Shown: in pieces, positions 34,420 to 46,049 of the stretch | Layout: each line of letters begins with the position of its first letter | Numbering within the stretch: position 1 is the first letter of the stretch | Source: Dugong dugon | Lineage: Eukaryota; Chordata; Mammalia; Sirenia; Dugongidae | Assembly (NCBI GenBank): GCA_030035585.1 | Contig: CM057481.1 | Coordinates: 6,721,128-6,785,127 of the forward strand | Length of the DNA stretch: 64,000 nucleotides | Direction: 5' to 3' | Program-made: the position numbers and the translations under genes | The notes under the pieces: generated by a model | What the model was told of the DNA's origin: nothing | Seen by the model: the letters and a program-made list of their open reading frames with translations, nothing else | The model's database searches: none

Positions 34420-34890
34420 GACAATTTTTGTCATTTCAAATGTAATACATACAGTTATGCCGGATTTTGTTAATGGCCATATGATAATTCATTGTACGGT
34501 TGTACTATAATTTCTCAATCAACTCAAAGTAATGTGATTTGTATTTTTTCCTGAAATAAAAATACTTCTGCAATGAATATCGTTGTGCCTAAAATTTTAC
34601 TCAAATATTTTAGTGTTTCAGAATAAAACTGACTAGAACTGGAAGTTCTGAATCAAGAGGTGGGAACATGAAATATTTTAATGCATACTGATAAGTTACC
34701 CTCACAAATGAACGTACCGTTCCACCATCATCAGTCCGCCCGGCCATTACCAAATAGTTTTTTCCCCCCAATATAGTAAGTGAAAATAATTACTCAGAGA
34801 AGTTACAATGTTTAATTTGTCAATTATTGGGAAGGTTGGGTCTCTTTATGTGTTTATTGGCCATTTGTATTTCTCCAGATTATAGGACGA
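34420..34890 (-). mobile_element. Possible old L1 ORF2 end
   Basis: 'ggccatatgataattcattg', 'cttctgcaatgaatatcgtt', 'gtgtttattggccatttgta' follow the order of reversed L1 ORF2 ends seen at 2.8 and 7.3 kb, but are heavily decayed. Confidence 0.5.
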
Positions 34891-36050
34891 TTATGAACAA
34901 GTATGTTGAATATTGATCCTGAAGTTCAGAACTTTAAAGGGATCTGTTGGGTTTAGAGAATTTTTCCAGCTTCTTTGTCTGCTGAGCTATTGGCTCTCTA
35001 ATGAAAGCTGTGTGCATTCATGGTTAACAACATGTACGTTAAAGGATTTTTTGCTACATTGAAATGCAAAATTATTAGGTGGAAGGAAATTAGAAAGTGA
35101 GGCATCCCTCAGATAATCTTTGATTAAAATATGTTTCTGTACAGACTTACTGTGATTATTTTCGTTAAATTCACTAAATGAGGCTCATGACTTCTGGAAT
35201 TCATATCCACAGTCTCTATCCTAGGGGATCTGACTACTGATACAGGCTGTATTTCTGTCAACCATAGTGTGGATTAGTTGCAGTTTTTACCTTTTAATTA
35301 AACAGTTGCTGCTGCTAAACACAATTTTGAATTATTTAATAGTCCATATTACTTTAGTCAATCCACACTGCTTGAATTTTTTAATTATATGAAGCTATAC
35401 ATTTTTTATGATATAGCTCTCCTAAAACAGAGTTGACAGACGGAAATAATTTGTTCTTTTGAGATGGGAGACATATTTTAGCATATTTTAAAATAATTAC
35501 AGCTAAAATTAAAAGTCAAGATGATCAAATGCAAGATCTTTTGCATTAAAAAAGTAGGCATGAAATATATGGAATTTTAAATAAAAATCCCATTCAAGAT
35601 GTTGTTTGTAGTTTCTGTCCCATAAACAGGCAACACGTGTAGTAAACACTGTTTTGTGAAATTTAGAACACTAGGAGTGATATGAAAAATTAAGCTTTTC
35701 ACTGATGCCTGATTTCAGAAAGTCAGTGCTGTAAAATTTTGTGACTTTCTTGGAACAGCGCTGGTTTAAGCAAAGTTGTCATTCATAAACAGAAATCAGT
35801 CAGTAAGTCCGAAAGCTATTTGCTGTTAACCAGCATAAATTTTTGTGAAGGGCTTATGATTGTCATTACATTATTCTGAGTTACATTCAGAGGTATTACT
35901 TAAATTTCTAGTTTTAATAAGTTTAAATGAATAATTCAGTACGGCTTTGCAGACTATGGATCCTAGGAACGTAGTTTTAGAAAGTAACGATGGTGTGACC
36001 TTTCTTTCTTTTCATCTCTTTATCTTTTTCATCCCAAAGGTTTAAAAAAG
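34891..36050. other. Unassigned AT-rich sequence
   Basis: No repeat recognised in about 1.2 kb. This is one of the longer repeat-poor stretches. Confidence 0.4.
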
Positions 36051-36053
36051 GAA

Positions 36054-36220
36054 ATATCTTTCTCGCTCTTACCCTTCTCTCTTTCTCTTCCTCTCCCCCC
36101 ACCTCCTCTCTCTCTCTGTGTATATATATGTGTGTATGAGTATATAATATACACACACACATATACATAAACACATATATGTACGTACATATGTATGTAT
36201 GTATTTGTATATGTATCTCC
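36054..36220. repeat. Polypyrimidine tract followed by (TG/TA/CA) simple repeat
   Basis: About 65 nt nearly pure C/T (36054-36118), then mixed TG, TA and CA dinucleotides and 'gtatgtatgtatttg' units to 36220. The left TG-rich part and right CA-rich part are roughly self-complementary. Confidence 0.9.
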
Positions 36221-36975
36221 CATAGACAGTACCTCCTCCTTGCCATTTTACAGGGTGACCTATGAAGCATAATAACTGAGGTATTGAACATTGGGATGAA
36301 CAGGTGAAAATAGGTCAGGTGGTATTTTCAGGCTTATCACTATACCTGAGCTGCCTGAGAATTGCTGTGATTGGAAAAGCCGCCTTGAATATTTTGACTT
36401 GACAGGAAATGGTATCTTTGACTTCAGCCTTTGACTTAATTTCCGTAAGTGGTGGGAGTAAAGGGGAATGGTGTAAGACCCATCTAAGATTTTCAACTAT
36501 GCAAACCATTTAACAACGTGCAAATGATGGTAACTGTCAGGATTCCTGGAATAAATTATTTCCCTTCTCCCTGCTGGCTCTTGTAGAACATTATTTAGAG
36601 ACTGCATCTGGTCTTGTACGTCTGCTCTGTGTTGACCCCTCATTGATTCTTTATCTTCTTTCCTGGCTTTAAAAGAAAAAAAAAGTTTATTATAGAACTA
36701 GGCTGTGGAATGAGACTGTAAAAGAATACAAAGCATCACCTAGCGTTGTTGTACAGATTACATCCTCAAGGTTTAAGCAGGTTTTTATCATTCCTCGGGA
36801 TTCTAGATATTACCCAGTTGAAGATAATTTTCTGCCCCTGACGTGGTGTTTATGGATTAAATAAGAGGTGTTACCTTATCTTCTAGGAGTTTAGTAGCTT
36901 AGAGCTTCAGAAGGACTATTAGTCAAAAGACACAGCCATGTATTGAGGTTAAAGAAGGTATATACAGTGCATAGG
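36221..36975. other. Unassigned sequence
   Basis: No repeat or gene recognised. Confidence 0.35.
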
Positions 36976-36977
36976 GG

Positions 36978-37318
36978 CAGTCATTGGTGGCTCTGTGGTA
37001 GAATTCTGGCGTTCTGTGTAGATGCATATCCAGGCCAGCGCACCTCAGGGCAGCTACCACCTGTCTGTCAGTGGAGGCTTGTGTGTTGCTGTGATGATGA
37101 TCAGGTTTCAGAGGAGCTTCCAGACTAAGGCAGTCTAGGAAGAAAGGCCTTAAGATTTACTTCAGAAAGTCAACCAATGAAATCCTTATGGATCACAGCA
37201 GTTGGAGCCTTAAACAATTATGGGAATGGTGTAGGACCAGGCAGCATTTCTTTCTATTGTACATGGGGTCACCAGGAGTTGGGGGCAACTCAATGGCAGC
37301 TAACAACAAGAAACAACA
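36978..37318 (+). mobile_element. tRNA-Gly-headed AfroSINE
   Basis: Head 'ggtggctctgtggtagaatt' resembles tRNA-Gly (A box at 'gtggtagaattctggc'). The body 'gcttgtgtgttgctgtgatg' and 'gagcttccagactaaggcag' is shared with RTE leader elements. The tail 'gtaggaccaggcagcatttc' and 'caatggcagctaacaac' is the RTE 3' end type. Confidence 0.9.
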
Positions 37319-37467
37319 TACAGTGTTTGCAAACACAGGTCGGGTACTCCCCCGGCTCCCCACATGTTGTTCTTGGCTGTACCATTATTCATTTGCCAGT
37401 TGTGTAAAATGCTATGAAGAAAACAATTGCTATTTTTTTCCTAGTTATTTGCTTGTCTGTTTCCCCC

Positions 37468-37545
37468 ATTAGAATGTAAGCTTTATGAGGTCAGGGACTG
37501 TATCTCTTTTATTCATTTGTGGATTAAATAACCACGTAACATTCA
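37468..37545 (+). repeat. L2 3' end fragment
   Basis: 'ttagaatgtaagctttatga' and 'ggtcagggactgtatctctt' are the familiar L2 3' terminal text. Confidence 0.65.
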
Positions 37546-38224
37546 TTCAATGTGATTTTTTAAAATGTCTATGTATATCACTCAACCAGTTAGTCATCCA
37601 AGTGGGCGAAACAGGGATGCCTACCTAGAGAGAAGCAATTTCTGGTTATACAACAGCAAACAGCTGGCTAAAAATAGAAAAGAAAAGAAAAAAGCAAAAA
37701 ATCCATTTGCTTTATATAGTGTTAACTGTGAGCATCCTAGATCTCATTTGTTATTTTTTTTGACTAAGTATTAACATTCCTGTGATAGCAGGAGAAAGCT
37801 GAATCAGGGCCTTTGAGGTTCACTGGGAAATATTCCTATCAGTTCAAGGAAAGACATATCAGCATAGAGAGCAGATCAGTGTTTATTTCTCCCAGTCTGT
37901 TGTTATGTTGAGAAAAGTGAAGGGGTGGAGTATGGGGCGGTGTGTGCGCATGTGCATGTCTAAATTTATGTTCCTGCATGCATGTGTCTGTATTAGGAAG
38001 AGAAACAATCCACTACCGTACTGTCCAATAGAACTGTTCAGCCTTCAGGACCGCTATCCAGCCAGGACAAAGGAGGAAAGAAAGAAGAAGGGGCAAAAGC
38101 AGTCAGTGTACAGTTGGAGGAGATAGTCTTTATTTCAGGCAGCCATGTGCCCAGCTGAAAACCAAGAACACAGTTCCTGAAGAACAGGTCGACAGATATT
38201 GGGGTTGATAACCAGTCAACTCTG
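37546..38224. other. Unassigned sequence
   Basis: No repeat recognised apart from a short 'ctgtccaatagaactgtt' motif near 38026 that resembles the repeat at 52.33 kb. Confidence 0.35.
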
Positions 38225-38460
38225 CCATGAGTGCCTGCTGTCCTATAGGCCTTTTCCTAGGAGTCGAAGACATAGCAGTGAACACAGCAATGTTTCTATT
38301 CTCATGGAGCTTACAGAGTTTAGGGAGAGGCAAGCAAACACACGCCTGCATATATAACGTGCTGGGTAGGAGAATGTACTCTGCAGAAAAATAAACGCTA
38401 AAATGAGTTTTGTGAAAATGTAAACAAACAAACCAACAAAAAACCACGTAAGTACTGAGA
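38225..38460 (+). repeat. Unassigned medium-reiterated repeat (family X), copy 1
   Basis: 'gacatagcagtgaacacagc' and 'ctcatggagcttacagagtt' belong to a widespread ancient mammalian repeat whose name I cannot fix. Copies also occur at 46.1, 49.4 and 61.2 kb. Confidence 0.5.
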
Positions 38461-39465
38461 AATGATTGAGGAGTAAGACACACAGAATTTGAATCCAACA
38501 TGAGACACTGTAGGATTTTAAATAAATTCACTCCGAAAGCAAGCAAAAATAAAAACGTTATCCGAAATGCTGAACTTCAGATAGGAAATGTCTACCCTGT
38601 GACACCGCCAGGTTTTCTTTGTGTTTGGTGGCATTGTCCTTAGTGCATTCTTCTGTGTTCGTGTCAGGGAAGCAGGGAGGAAAGAAAAGGTGAAATAAGA
38701 AAATGTGTGCGTGTTTATTTTTCTAAGCTACGCCCCGGTATTAATAAGGCTTTGATAGGTTCGATGATTTTTTCAGTGTAATTATATATCCTGCTTTTAT
38801 AATGATTACATAGCGATTTTCATTTTTCTAACCGCGAGGAGTCATTTGATGGTTAGCAGAACTCTTCTCTACCTAGAAGCTAAGGAACATAGTAAAGTCC
38901 TTTGGAAACTTAGCTAAATAACAATAATGAATTACGAGATTGCTGGAGGTGACGGTGCTCGAGAGAATAATAAATGAAAGCCCCACTTCTTCTTTAATAA
39001 TAATCCCTCTTGTTCTGAAATGAAACATTTTTTCAACAGCAGAAAACACTGAAAAGCTCACTCGTGACATAGCCGTGAATGTTTGTAATGCGTCTTTTTC
39101 CTCTGAGTGTATGTAGGGACGGGGGTCACCGTGTGGACACGAGGCCATGGAATCAGCATTTTTGCTGCTCTCCAGGCAGCTCCTGACATTTGATGACCCG
39201 TTTCTCAGCAACGTTTCTCTTTGCCTCTACTCCCACCTGTGACCCGTTGCTTCCCTTTTCCTTCCAACCTTCATGGAAAAGGCAAAAGAAGCTGCAGATT
39301 AGAAGAAAGACAATATCTTGAGTTAGAAATATTTTCTGGGCCTATGTGTAACAGCTACATGCATAAATAGTCAAAAAGGTGTTTGTTACATGTTCACTAT
39401 CCTACTTATTACAGGAAAATATTTGGAAGAGTATTTAAAATTCCTAGAAAATCCGAAATGTCCAA
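38461..39465. other. Unassigned sequence
   Basis: No repeat or gene recognised in 1 kb. It includes a 112-codon minus frame (38873-39211) with no known motif. Confidence 0.4.
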
Positions 39466-39469
39466 CATG

Positions 39470-39590
39470 AATGTCATTAAAAACAATGCCTAGATGACCA
39501 GTACCACTGAACAGTATGTGTAGAAATTGTTGAAGAGGAGCGTCTTTTGCTGGGTATACTTTCACCAAAAATACAATAACATATATATAT
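39470..39590 (+). mobile_element. L1 3' end (type A) fragment
   Basis: 'tgaacagtatgtgtagaaat' and 'gggtatactttcaccaaaaa' match, on the plus strand, the reversed L1 end near 29.77 kb. Confidence 0.6.
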
Positions 39591-39686
39591 TTTTAAAGTG
39601 TCTAGGTATTTATAATTAAAGCAACAAAAATAACCAGCACATGAAGCGTTTTATGTGTATAAGGCTCTGTGCTGTCATCGGGGACC

Positions 39687-39854
39687 ACCAAACCAAAATC
39701 AAACCTGTTGCCCTCAAGTTGATTCTAGCTCATAGCGACCTGATAGGACAGAGTAGAACTGCCCCATGGGGCTTCCAATGAGGGGCTGGGGAATTGGAAC
39801 TGCCGACTGTTTGGTTAGCAGACGAACTCTTAACCACTGCGCCACTAGGGCTCC
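39687..39854 (-). mobile_element. AfroSINE
   Basis: Reverse copy: 'tagctcatagcgacctgata', 'ggacagagtagaactgcccc', head end 'gcgccactagggctcc'. Similar flanks (catcgggga and cattgggga) suggest a slightly diverged TSD. Confidence 0.9.
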
Positions 39855-40940
39855 ACATTGGGGATATGACTGGAAAATACTGGCCTCCTGGAGCTTGCAC
39901 ACTATTGGGAAAGCTGAGTAGTGAACAGGCCGTTGTAGTCTGCTTACCGTTGTGGTTCACGTTTTCTTGTCAGGCAAAATGACGAAGCGGTTGAGGAGAA
40001 GGAATGATCTTTAGAAAGGGTCTTCACATCCAATCTTATCATTTGAGAAACGTGCTCATGTCTCTGAACCTGGTCTGCTTCCTTGGCATCTAATAAAGAA
40101 GGAGAATCCCAGTGATATGACACAGGGGATGATCACACAGGATTTAGGAAGAAGTTTCGATGGAGTCCCGTAAGAAACAGAATTTATTATAAACAAATAC
40201 ATCTGTACCTTAAACTTCTTCCAGTGGAGTGACATTTTCCCCCCAAATTTCCCAAAAGTGTGTTGCAAAGGCATCACTAGCTTCATTCAGTGATTCACAA
40301 GTACTCACTGTGAGACACTGCAGAAAGGAATATTCGCTTATAAATTCTCACAAATGACTGTTTCGTAGTAAGAGGTACCCCTAAGTCCTGAAATAATTAG
40401 TGTCTTTGATGCGTCCTGTGTGAGAAAATCCAGACACATTTTAACTGCTTTAAGCTATTTTTTCTGCCAGGGAAAGATGATGGACTTTTTACTTACCAGT
40501 GGATATTTCAAGGGAGATTACAACCCTTGAATCTGGGGGTTTCTAACAGGTTTTGAAGCGAATTGCAAAGGCAACATCTTCCTACTTCCTAGTCCCTGCT
40601 GCCTTTTGGGGGCTTTATTTCCACAAACAAAGGAGTGCAGCTTACCTTGTCCCTTCCAATCTCACTTTTACCACAGAACCTGCTTCTCTCCCAAGTGCTC
40701 TGCTTTTATTGGCTCTCTTCCTCCTGTTTCTTTGTTCTATGGTTTTTGAAACGAACAGAAGTAGAATGATACTTGGACCAAGAGAGACTCCTTTATGGGC
40801 TAGTTTATTTGTGCTTCCCTGACGTTTTCTCTCATTCCGCATGAGCTCTGATGACAGAACACATTGCTATTGAAATTAAGGGTCAAGATTCTGATATGGA
40901 AGTCTTCATTAGCCATTTTTGCATCCTTTGGAGCATGTTT
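39855..40940. other. Unassigned sequence
   Basis: No repeat or gene recognised. Confidence 0.4.
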
Positions 40941-40941
40941 T

Positions 40942-41092
40942 TGGGAGCCCTGGTTGCACAGTGGTTAAGAGCTACAGCTGCTAACCAAAAAGTCAGCAGT
41001 TCGAATCCACCAGCTGCTCCTTGGAAACCCTCCGGGGCAGTTCTACTCTGTCCTATAGGGTCACTATGAGTCAGAATCGACTCGGTAGTGGG
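40942..41092 (+). mobile_element. AfroSINE, well preserved
   Basis: 'gggagccctggttgcacagt', B box 'gcagttcgaatccacc', tail 'tcactatgagtcagaatcga'. This is among the closest copies here to the family consensus, suggesting relative youth. Flanks (tttggagcatgttt, tctggagtgtgttt) look like a diverged TSD. Confidence 0.9.
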
Positions 41093-41204
41093 TTCTGGAG
41101 TGTGTTTCAGACTGATCTTTTGTTCTGATGCTGGAATGTAAAGGGTTCAGTTACTGGCCGGTTTATTTTCTTTCAGTTGTGAACTGTAGCTTGATAAGGT
41201 GCAT

Positions 41205-41375
41205 GTTGTTGTGAGGTGTGATCCAGTGGCTTTTCAACCCATGGTGACCGCATGTGACAGAGTTGTCTAGGCTATTATCTTCACAGGAGCAGATAGCCAG
41301 GTCTTTTCCCACAGAGCTATTGGGTTGGTTCAGTTAGTGGCTGAGTGCTTAACACTTGCACCACCTAGGCCCCCG
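41205..41375 (-). mobile_element. AfroSINE, degenerate
   Basis: 'acccatggtgaccgcatgtg', 'agccaggtcttttcccacag', head end 'caccacctaggccccc'. Old copy. Confidence 0.65.
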
Positions 41376-41560
41376 ATAAGGTACATAACTGGTTCTTAAT
41401 AGGCTTCAGAAACAGAAACGCAAATGTGAAGCAAAGATTTCTTTTTATTTGTTTATTTGTTTCTGCATTCTCTCCAGCTAAGGGCCCCAATTTTCCCTTA
41501 GAAGGATCAGAAAGCAAAGAATGGCCTCTGTTAGAGTCCATTTTATCATTTCCAGCTCAG

Positions 41561-42024
41561 TGCTGCTGTAACAGAAATCCCAAAAGTGGATGGCTTTAAC
41601 AAAGAGAAATTTCTTTCTTCACAGTAAGGTAGGCTGAAAGTCTGAATTCATGGGGTCATCTCCAGGGGAAGCCTTTCTCTCTCCGTTGGCCTTCTCATCA
41701 GTGTTCCCCTGGACTAGGAGCTTCTCCGCGCAGAGACCCCAGGTCCAAAGGATGTGCTTTGCTCCCGGCACTGCTTTCTTGGTGGTATGAGGTCCCCAGC
41801 TCTCTGTTTGCTTCCCTTTCCTTTTATGTCTCAAGATAAAGAAAACTCCCTTTACATTGGATCAGGAATGTGACCTGGGTAAGGGTGGTGTTACAATCCC
41901 ACCCTAATCCTCTTTAACATAAAATTACACTCACAAAATGGAGGCCAACCACACAATTCTGGGAATCGTGGCCCGGCCAAACTGGTACACACATTTTGAG
42001 GGGGACATAATTCAGTCCATGACA
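41561..42024 (-). mobile_element. MaLR-type solo LTR
   Basis: About 464 bp. It reads on the minus strand from 'tgtcatggactgaattatgt' (near 42024) to 'gatttctgttacagcagca' (41561). This is the layout of MLT1/MST-like ERVL-MaLR LTRs, starting with TG and ending with CA. No internal sequence is attached. Confidence 0.7.
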
Positions 42025-43930
42025 ATGAGTTTCTATCATGTTGTGGTAGATGAATGCTTAGTGTTACTAACAACCTAACTTGGTAGAACTAGAACTAGTC
42101 ACCATAATTTGGTGTGCATAGTACTGTGTAATTTTCAAAATCTTTTCATATCTTTTGTTTTGTTAATCCTCACAATAGCAATCCTGTTCGTTGACTGTGT
42201 GATATGTCAGCGTTCTCGTGAAAAGCGGAGACTCCCGGAGTCTAACTGGCTGGCCTGTGGTCATCAGACCAAATCAAAGAGAACTGAGGCTTCAGCGTCT
42301 TAGATATTGCCTGTTGACGTGGCTTCCCTTTTCAGGTCTAAACTGAAATCGGTTTATCCAAGTCCAGCAATGAGGTGATTTTTGATTTCCTTAAATAGTT
42401 ATTCGGCTTATTCATTAAGTGGGAATTGGGCAAGGGTGAGCTTTATCCATCAGTTTACTTTAAATACAGTTAAATCTACATATGTTTTTCTACTTTTGGG
42501 AAACTTGCTTTCTAGAAAGCCAGTGGAAACCCCTTCAGTAATTTTTCATGTCTAAAACAAAAAGATAGATTTTAAATGAAGTATTAATTGCTCATTCAAC
42601 GAACAAGTCCTGATGAAGCGGATCTTCCCGTTTCAAAAACTAAATATGTGGAAGAGAAAAGCAAAGGGCCAAAAATCTGGAAACAGAAGTTTTAAAGAAT
42701 GTCTTTCAAGTTAATTTGACCTTTCGCTCACAAGTAATCATGCATAGAAAGGCTGTAGAGTAGAACAGACCTGTGTTAAGTATGTACATACTTAGAAAAA
42801 TGCCAGGGATGTTCCTAAAAGTTTTCTTCAATTATCTACAGAACTTCTTGGACCAGGTTTTTGAAAATGGTTTTAATTTTCTTTGAGGGATTATCGTAAT
42901 TGAAAAGGTCACAGGAATCAGCTCCATTACTAATGCATTTGTACTTGCTAAAGCTCAGTCATGGGGAATCTCTCTGATTTTCATATTTAATACTTTACTT
43001 TTTGCTTTGTTGTATGATAAGGGAGAAGAAAGTGTTGGCATGAAGGGGAAGTGAGTCTGGTGCCAACTTTTTTTTTGTTGTTCCTGCAGCTCTGATCTTT
43101 GCCTTCTCTGAACCTTGTCATCTGTCAGGCAAAAGAAGCGTGATACTCCATTAAGGGTTTTAAAAAATGAGTCGATCGTCCCCCCGTACTTTCAGAGTGC
43201 GTCCAGTAATCTTTAAAGTATCATTCTCATGTAGGCGATAGCTTCAAGGTTCCAGCATAACACATGCATAGGGAAATATTTTAACCTTTCATTTCATGCT
43301 TTTCAGCATTTTGGAAAGCATTTTTCTGTTCATTTTTATTTCGTGCTAAAAGACGTGACTTTTTTCTCAGCAGAACTTTGGTATGAAAGCATTTTTTTGT
43401 TGTTTTCTCAGGACAGATTTTTGTTTGTAATATTAGGGCAGATTTCTTAAATTAACAGTACAACTGTGGGTTCATTTATTTTATTTTTGGCCAGGATAGA
43501 GTTTTTAAAAATGTGACATTATTAAATATAGCTAAGATGTAATAAGTGAAATATCCATTTGATTTGATTAACATTAATATAATTTATGCTAACCCTTATA
43601 ATTTACATATAATTTAATTGTATGTAATTTACATTAACCCTGGTGGGCTTTATTCTCTAAATTGCATGTCTTGTATGTCAGTTCTGGAGAAAAACCTGGG
43701 GAACTCATTAAAGATAAAAGAAGGTCCAATGAAATTCATTTTCATGGCTGATACGTAAATCTGTGGCTTCTCCTAGCGTTTATCCTTCTACTCTTCCCAT
43801 TTATTTATGCACAAATGTTTCTAGTTTCTGCTAAAATAATCGGCAGGGCATCTTCACTTTTGGTATGAGTCATATTAAAAAGCCAGATGGTAGCCACCGA
43901 GGAGCACTAGCGACCTGGGAAACTTAAAAC
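42025..43930. other. Unassigned sequence
   Basis: Repeat-poor 1.9 kb. An acceptor-like sequence (T-run then ttcctgcag, 43071-43090) precedes no convincing open frame. 43560-43640 is an AT-rich area with repeated 'ataatttacat' words. Confidence 0.4.
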
Positions 43931-43934
43931 TGAA

Positions 43935-44130
43935 TATAATCCTAGTACAGTTTCCTAACTGGGGATGATTTAGCACTTTGTGGTATAGAGTAGAGCTTGA
44001 GAGCCCTGGGAAGTCACCCTCAGTTTGGTAGTCTATAAAATAGGGATAAAAGTTTCTATCGCATAGGATGTTAAGAGGATTAAACAAGATGGGTCATGGG
44101 AAGCCACTCATCATACTGTCTTCCTCCTGA
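43935..44130 (+). repeat. MIR SINE, diverged
   Basis: 'caccctcagtttggtagtct', 'ataaaatagggataaaagtt', 'gttaagaggattaaacaaga' follow MIR order. Confidence 0.6.
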
Positions 44131-44261
44131 TGATTAAACACGAAATGAATGTTAATCCGTGTTTGTGTTACTGGGATGTGAGCTGAAACAAGTTGAGTAG
44201 GAGCCCTTTAGTGTCTTACGTGGCACATTTCAGTTGAACTTATGTGCTACTCACAATATAC

Positions 44262-44482
44262 CGTATTAAAAACAAAACAAACAAAAAACCATTGCCTTCT
44301 AGTTGATTCCGACTCATAGCGACCTTATAGGACACAGTAGAATTGCCCCATAGGGTTTCCAAGGCTGTCATCTCTATGGAAGCAGACTGCCACATCTTTC
44401 CACTGCAGAGCAGCTGGTAGGTTCAAACCACTGACCTTTTGGTTAGCAATCGAGCGCTTTAACCACTGCTTCACCAGGGCTA
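44262..44482 (-). mobile_element. AfroSINE, long form
   Basis: 'gattccgactcatagcgacc', extra module 'gctgtcatctctatggaagc', head end 'cttcaccagggct', with an A-rich tail at the left. Confidence 0.9.
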
Positions 44483-44589
44483 CTCAGTACAGCGTAGTGG
44501 GTATAAACATAGGCATTTCCACACTAGGAGGTGTCACACAGAAAATAGTTGGTACCATCAGATTGACCAATAAAATTCTTTAAAAAAAG

Positions 44590-44945
44590 AATCAAACTGA
44601 TAATATCCACTGTTAATGAGGATGTTGAGAAATGAGTAGTTTCATACTCTACTAAACTTGTCTATACACACTCTGAAATAAACTAATTCTATTCCTAAAT
44701 ATTCTTGAGAATTCCTGGCACTTTTACAAAAAGAGACATATTCAGGGATTTTTAAGAGTCAGAAATTGGAAATAAATACATTTTAGTCAACATGGGAATG
44801 CTTAAATAAATTATGGAATATTCAAAGTATGGAATGCTGATAGTTAAAAAGTATGAAGTATGCTTCTGGCATAAGAACATCTTTAAGACATATTGTTAAT
44901 TGAAAAGAGAAGTTTGTAAAACAGTGTGAGCTCACATATGTATAA
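44590..44945 (+). mobile_element. Old L1 ORF2 3' portion
   Basis: 'cttaaataaattatggaata', 'aagacatattgttaattgaa', 'aaaacagtgtgagctcacat' follow the order of an old L1 ORF2 end. Later insertions (MITE, L1, RTE) separate it from possible 3' UTR pieces at 45.19-45.25 and 45.54-45.60 kb. Confidence 0.55.
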
Positions 44946-44985
44946 GACTGTCACCCCAACAGCACCAAACACGCATGTGCGTGTA

Positions 44986-45173
44986 CAGTGAAACGTGTGA
45001 GAGCCGAAACTTGATGGGGCTGCCTTATTTTTCCGGGTCTCTCAAGTTTTTTGCCTTTGACAGGGTACAGTCTGACCACCTTTTTATCGCTCGTTTTAGT
45101 GGAAAATATTTGAGTTTTCCTTTTCTGACAGATTTCTGCCTTACACAGGTTCTGGCTTTTGCAGGTTTTACTG
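44986..45173. mobile_element. 188-bp MITE with pogo/Tigger-like ends
   Basis: Left end cagtgaaacgtgtgagagcc; right end, reverse-complemented, cagtaaaacctgcaaaagcc. The two inverted repeats agree over about 15 of 20 positions, and TA flanks each side (44984-44985, 45174-45175). No coding capacity; mobilisation would need a transposase in trans. Confidence 0.75.
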
Positions 45174-45249
45174 TATATTGCTAAATGCATAGAGGAAGGT
45201 CTGGAACTGAAAATAAAATTTTGCATCTGGGAAAGGAAATGATGAGTAG

Positions 45250-45541
45250 AACAGAGTTGTTGTTTTTTTTTTTTTTTAATTTTACTGTAGATGAAGGTTT
45301 ACAGAACAAACTAGCTTGTGATTAAACAGTTAATACACATATTGTTTTATGACATTGGTTAAAACCCCACAATATGTCAACACTCTCCCTTCTAGACCTT
45401 GGGTTCCCTATTACCAGCTTTCCTGTCCCTTCGTGCCTTCTAGTCCTTGCCCCTGGTCTCGTGTACCTATTTAGTCTCGTTTTGTTTTATGGACCTGTCT
45501 AATCTCTGGATGAAGGGTGAACCTCAAGAAGTAACAGAGTT
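45250..45541 (-). mobile_element. L1 3' end with TSD
   Basis: Antisense, 5'-truncated L1 3' UTR (45259-45532): T-run, 'gatgaaggtttacagaacaa', 'ccttgggttccctattacca'. Direct repeat aacagagtt at 45250-45258 and 45533-45541. Confidence 0.85.
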
Positions 45542-45606
45542 TTGAAGTTTGTCTATATTGTTTGAACTTTTTACAATGACAATATTTTCACATATCACTT
45601 GTGTAA

Positions 45607-45797
45607 AGAACATCATGGTAAATAGAGAAGGAACTGAAGTTGTCAATGATTTTACTCTACTTGAATCGACAATCAATCTCCATGGAAGCAGCAGTCAAGA
45701 AGTCAAATGATGTATTGTATTAGGCAAACCTGCTGCAAAAGACCTCTAAGTTTTTTAAAAGCAGTGATGTCACGTTGATGACTAAGGTGCATCTCCA
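45607..45797 (+). mobile_element. RTE LINE internal fragment
   Basis: 'gaactgaagttgtcaatgat', 'ccatggaagcagcagtcaag', 'aaacctgctgcaaaagacct' match the reverse-transcriptase C-terminal part seen at 18.8 kb. It lacks the 3' end. Confidence 0.7.
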
Positions 45798-46049
45798 TTC
45801 ACAAAGAAAGGCAGTCGGTGATTAAAAATACATAAATATGAAGTGCTGCTTATGGAAGCCTCAAGGAAAGCACTTCAACCCCCTTTAGTGATGGCGAACT
45901 TCAAAGTTTAAAAATCTTTAAAACTAAAAAGGGAAGTAGAGGATACACTCTACTGGGAATGGAGTGGAAATGTAGCGATGAAAAATGAAAACCAGGATTT
46001 TGAAGAGCTATTGGCTTGCTTCATTCTTTCAGCCTCTGCTCATTCTTTT

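Noticed and set aside
35977-36291. 104-codon minus-strand frame
   Set aside because: Its YTHTHIYI-type and REREEVGG-type peptides are translation of the simple repeat and the polypyrimidine tract.
36978-37045. Functional tRNA-Gly gene
   Set aside because: Only the 5' part resembles tRNA-Gly; the anticodon and T arm are decayed and it continues into a SINE body.
43071-43160. Splice-acceptor-like T-run plus ttcctgcag suggesting an exon
   Set aside because: No donor site or sustained open frame follows, and such sequences are common by chance.
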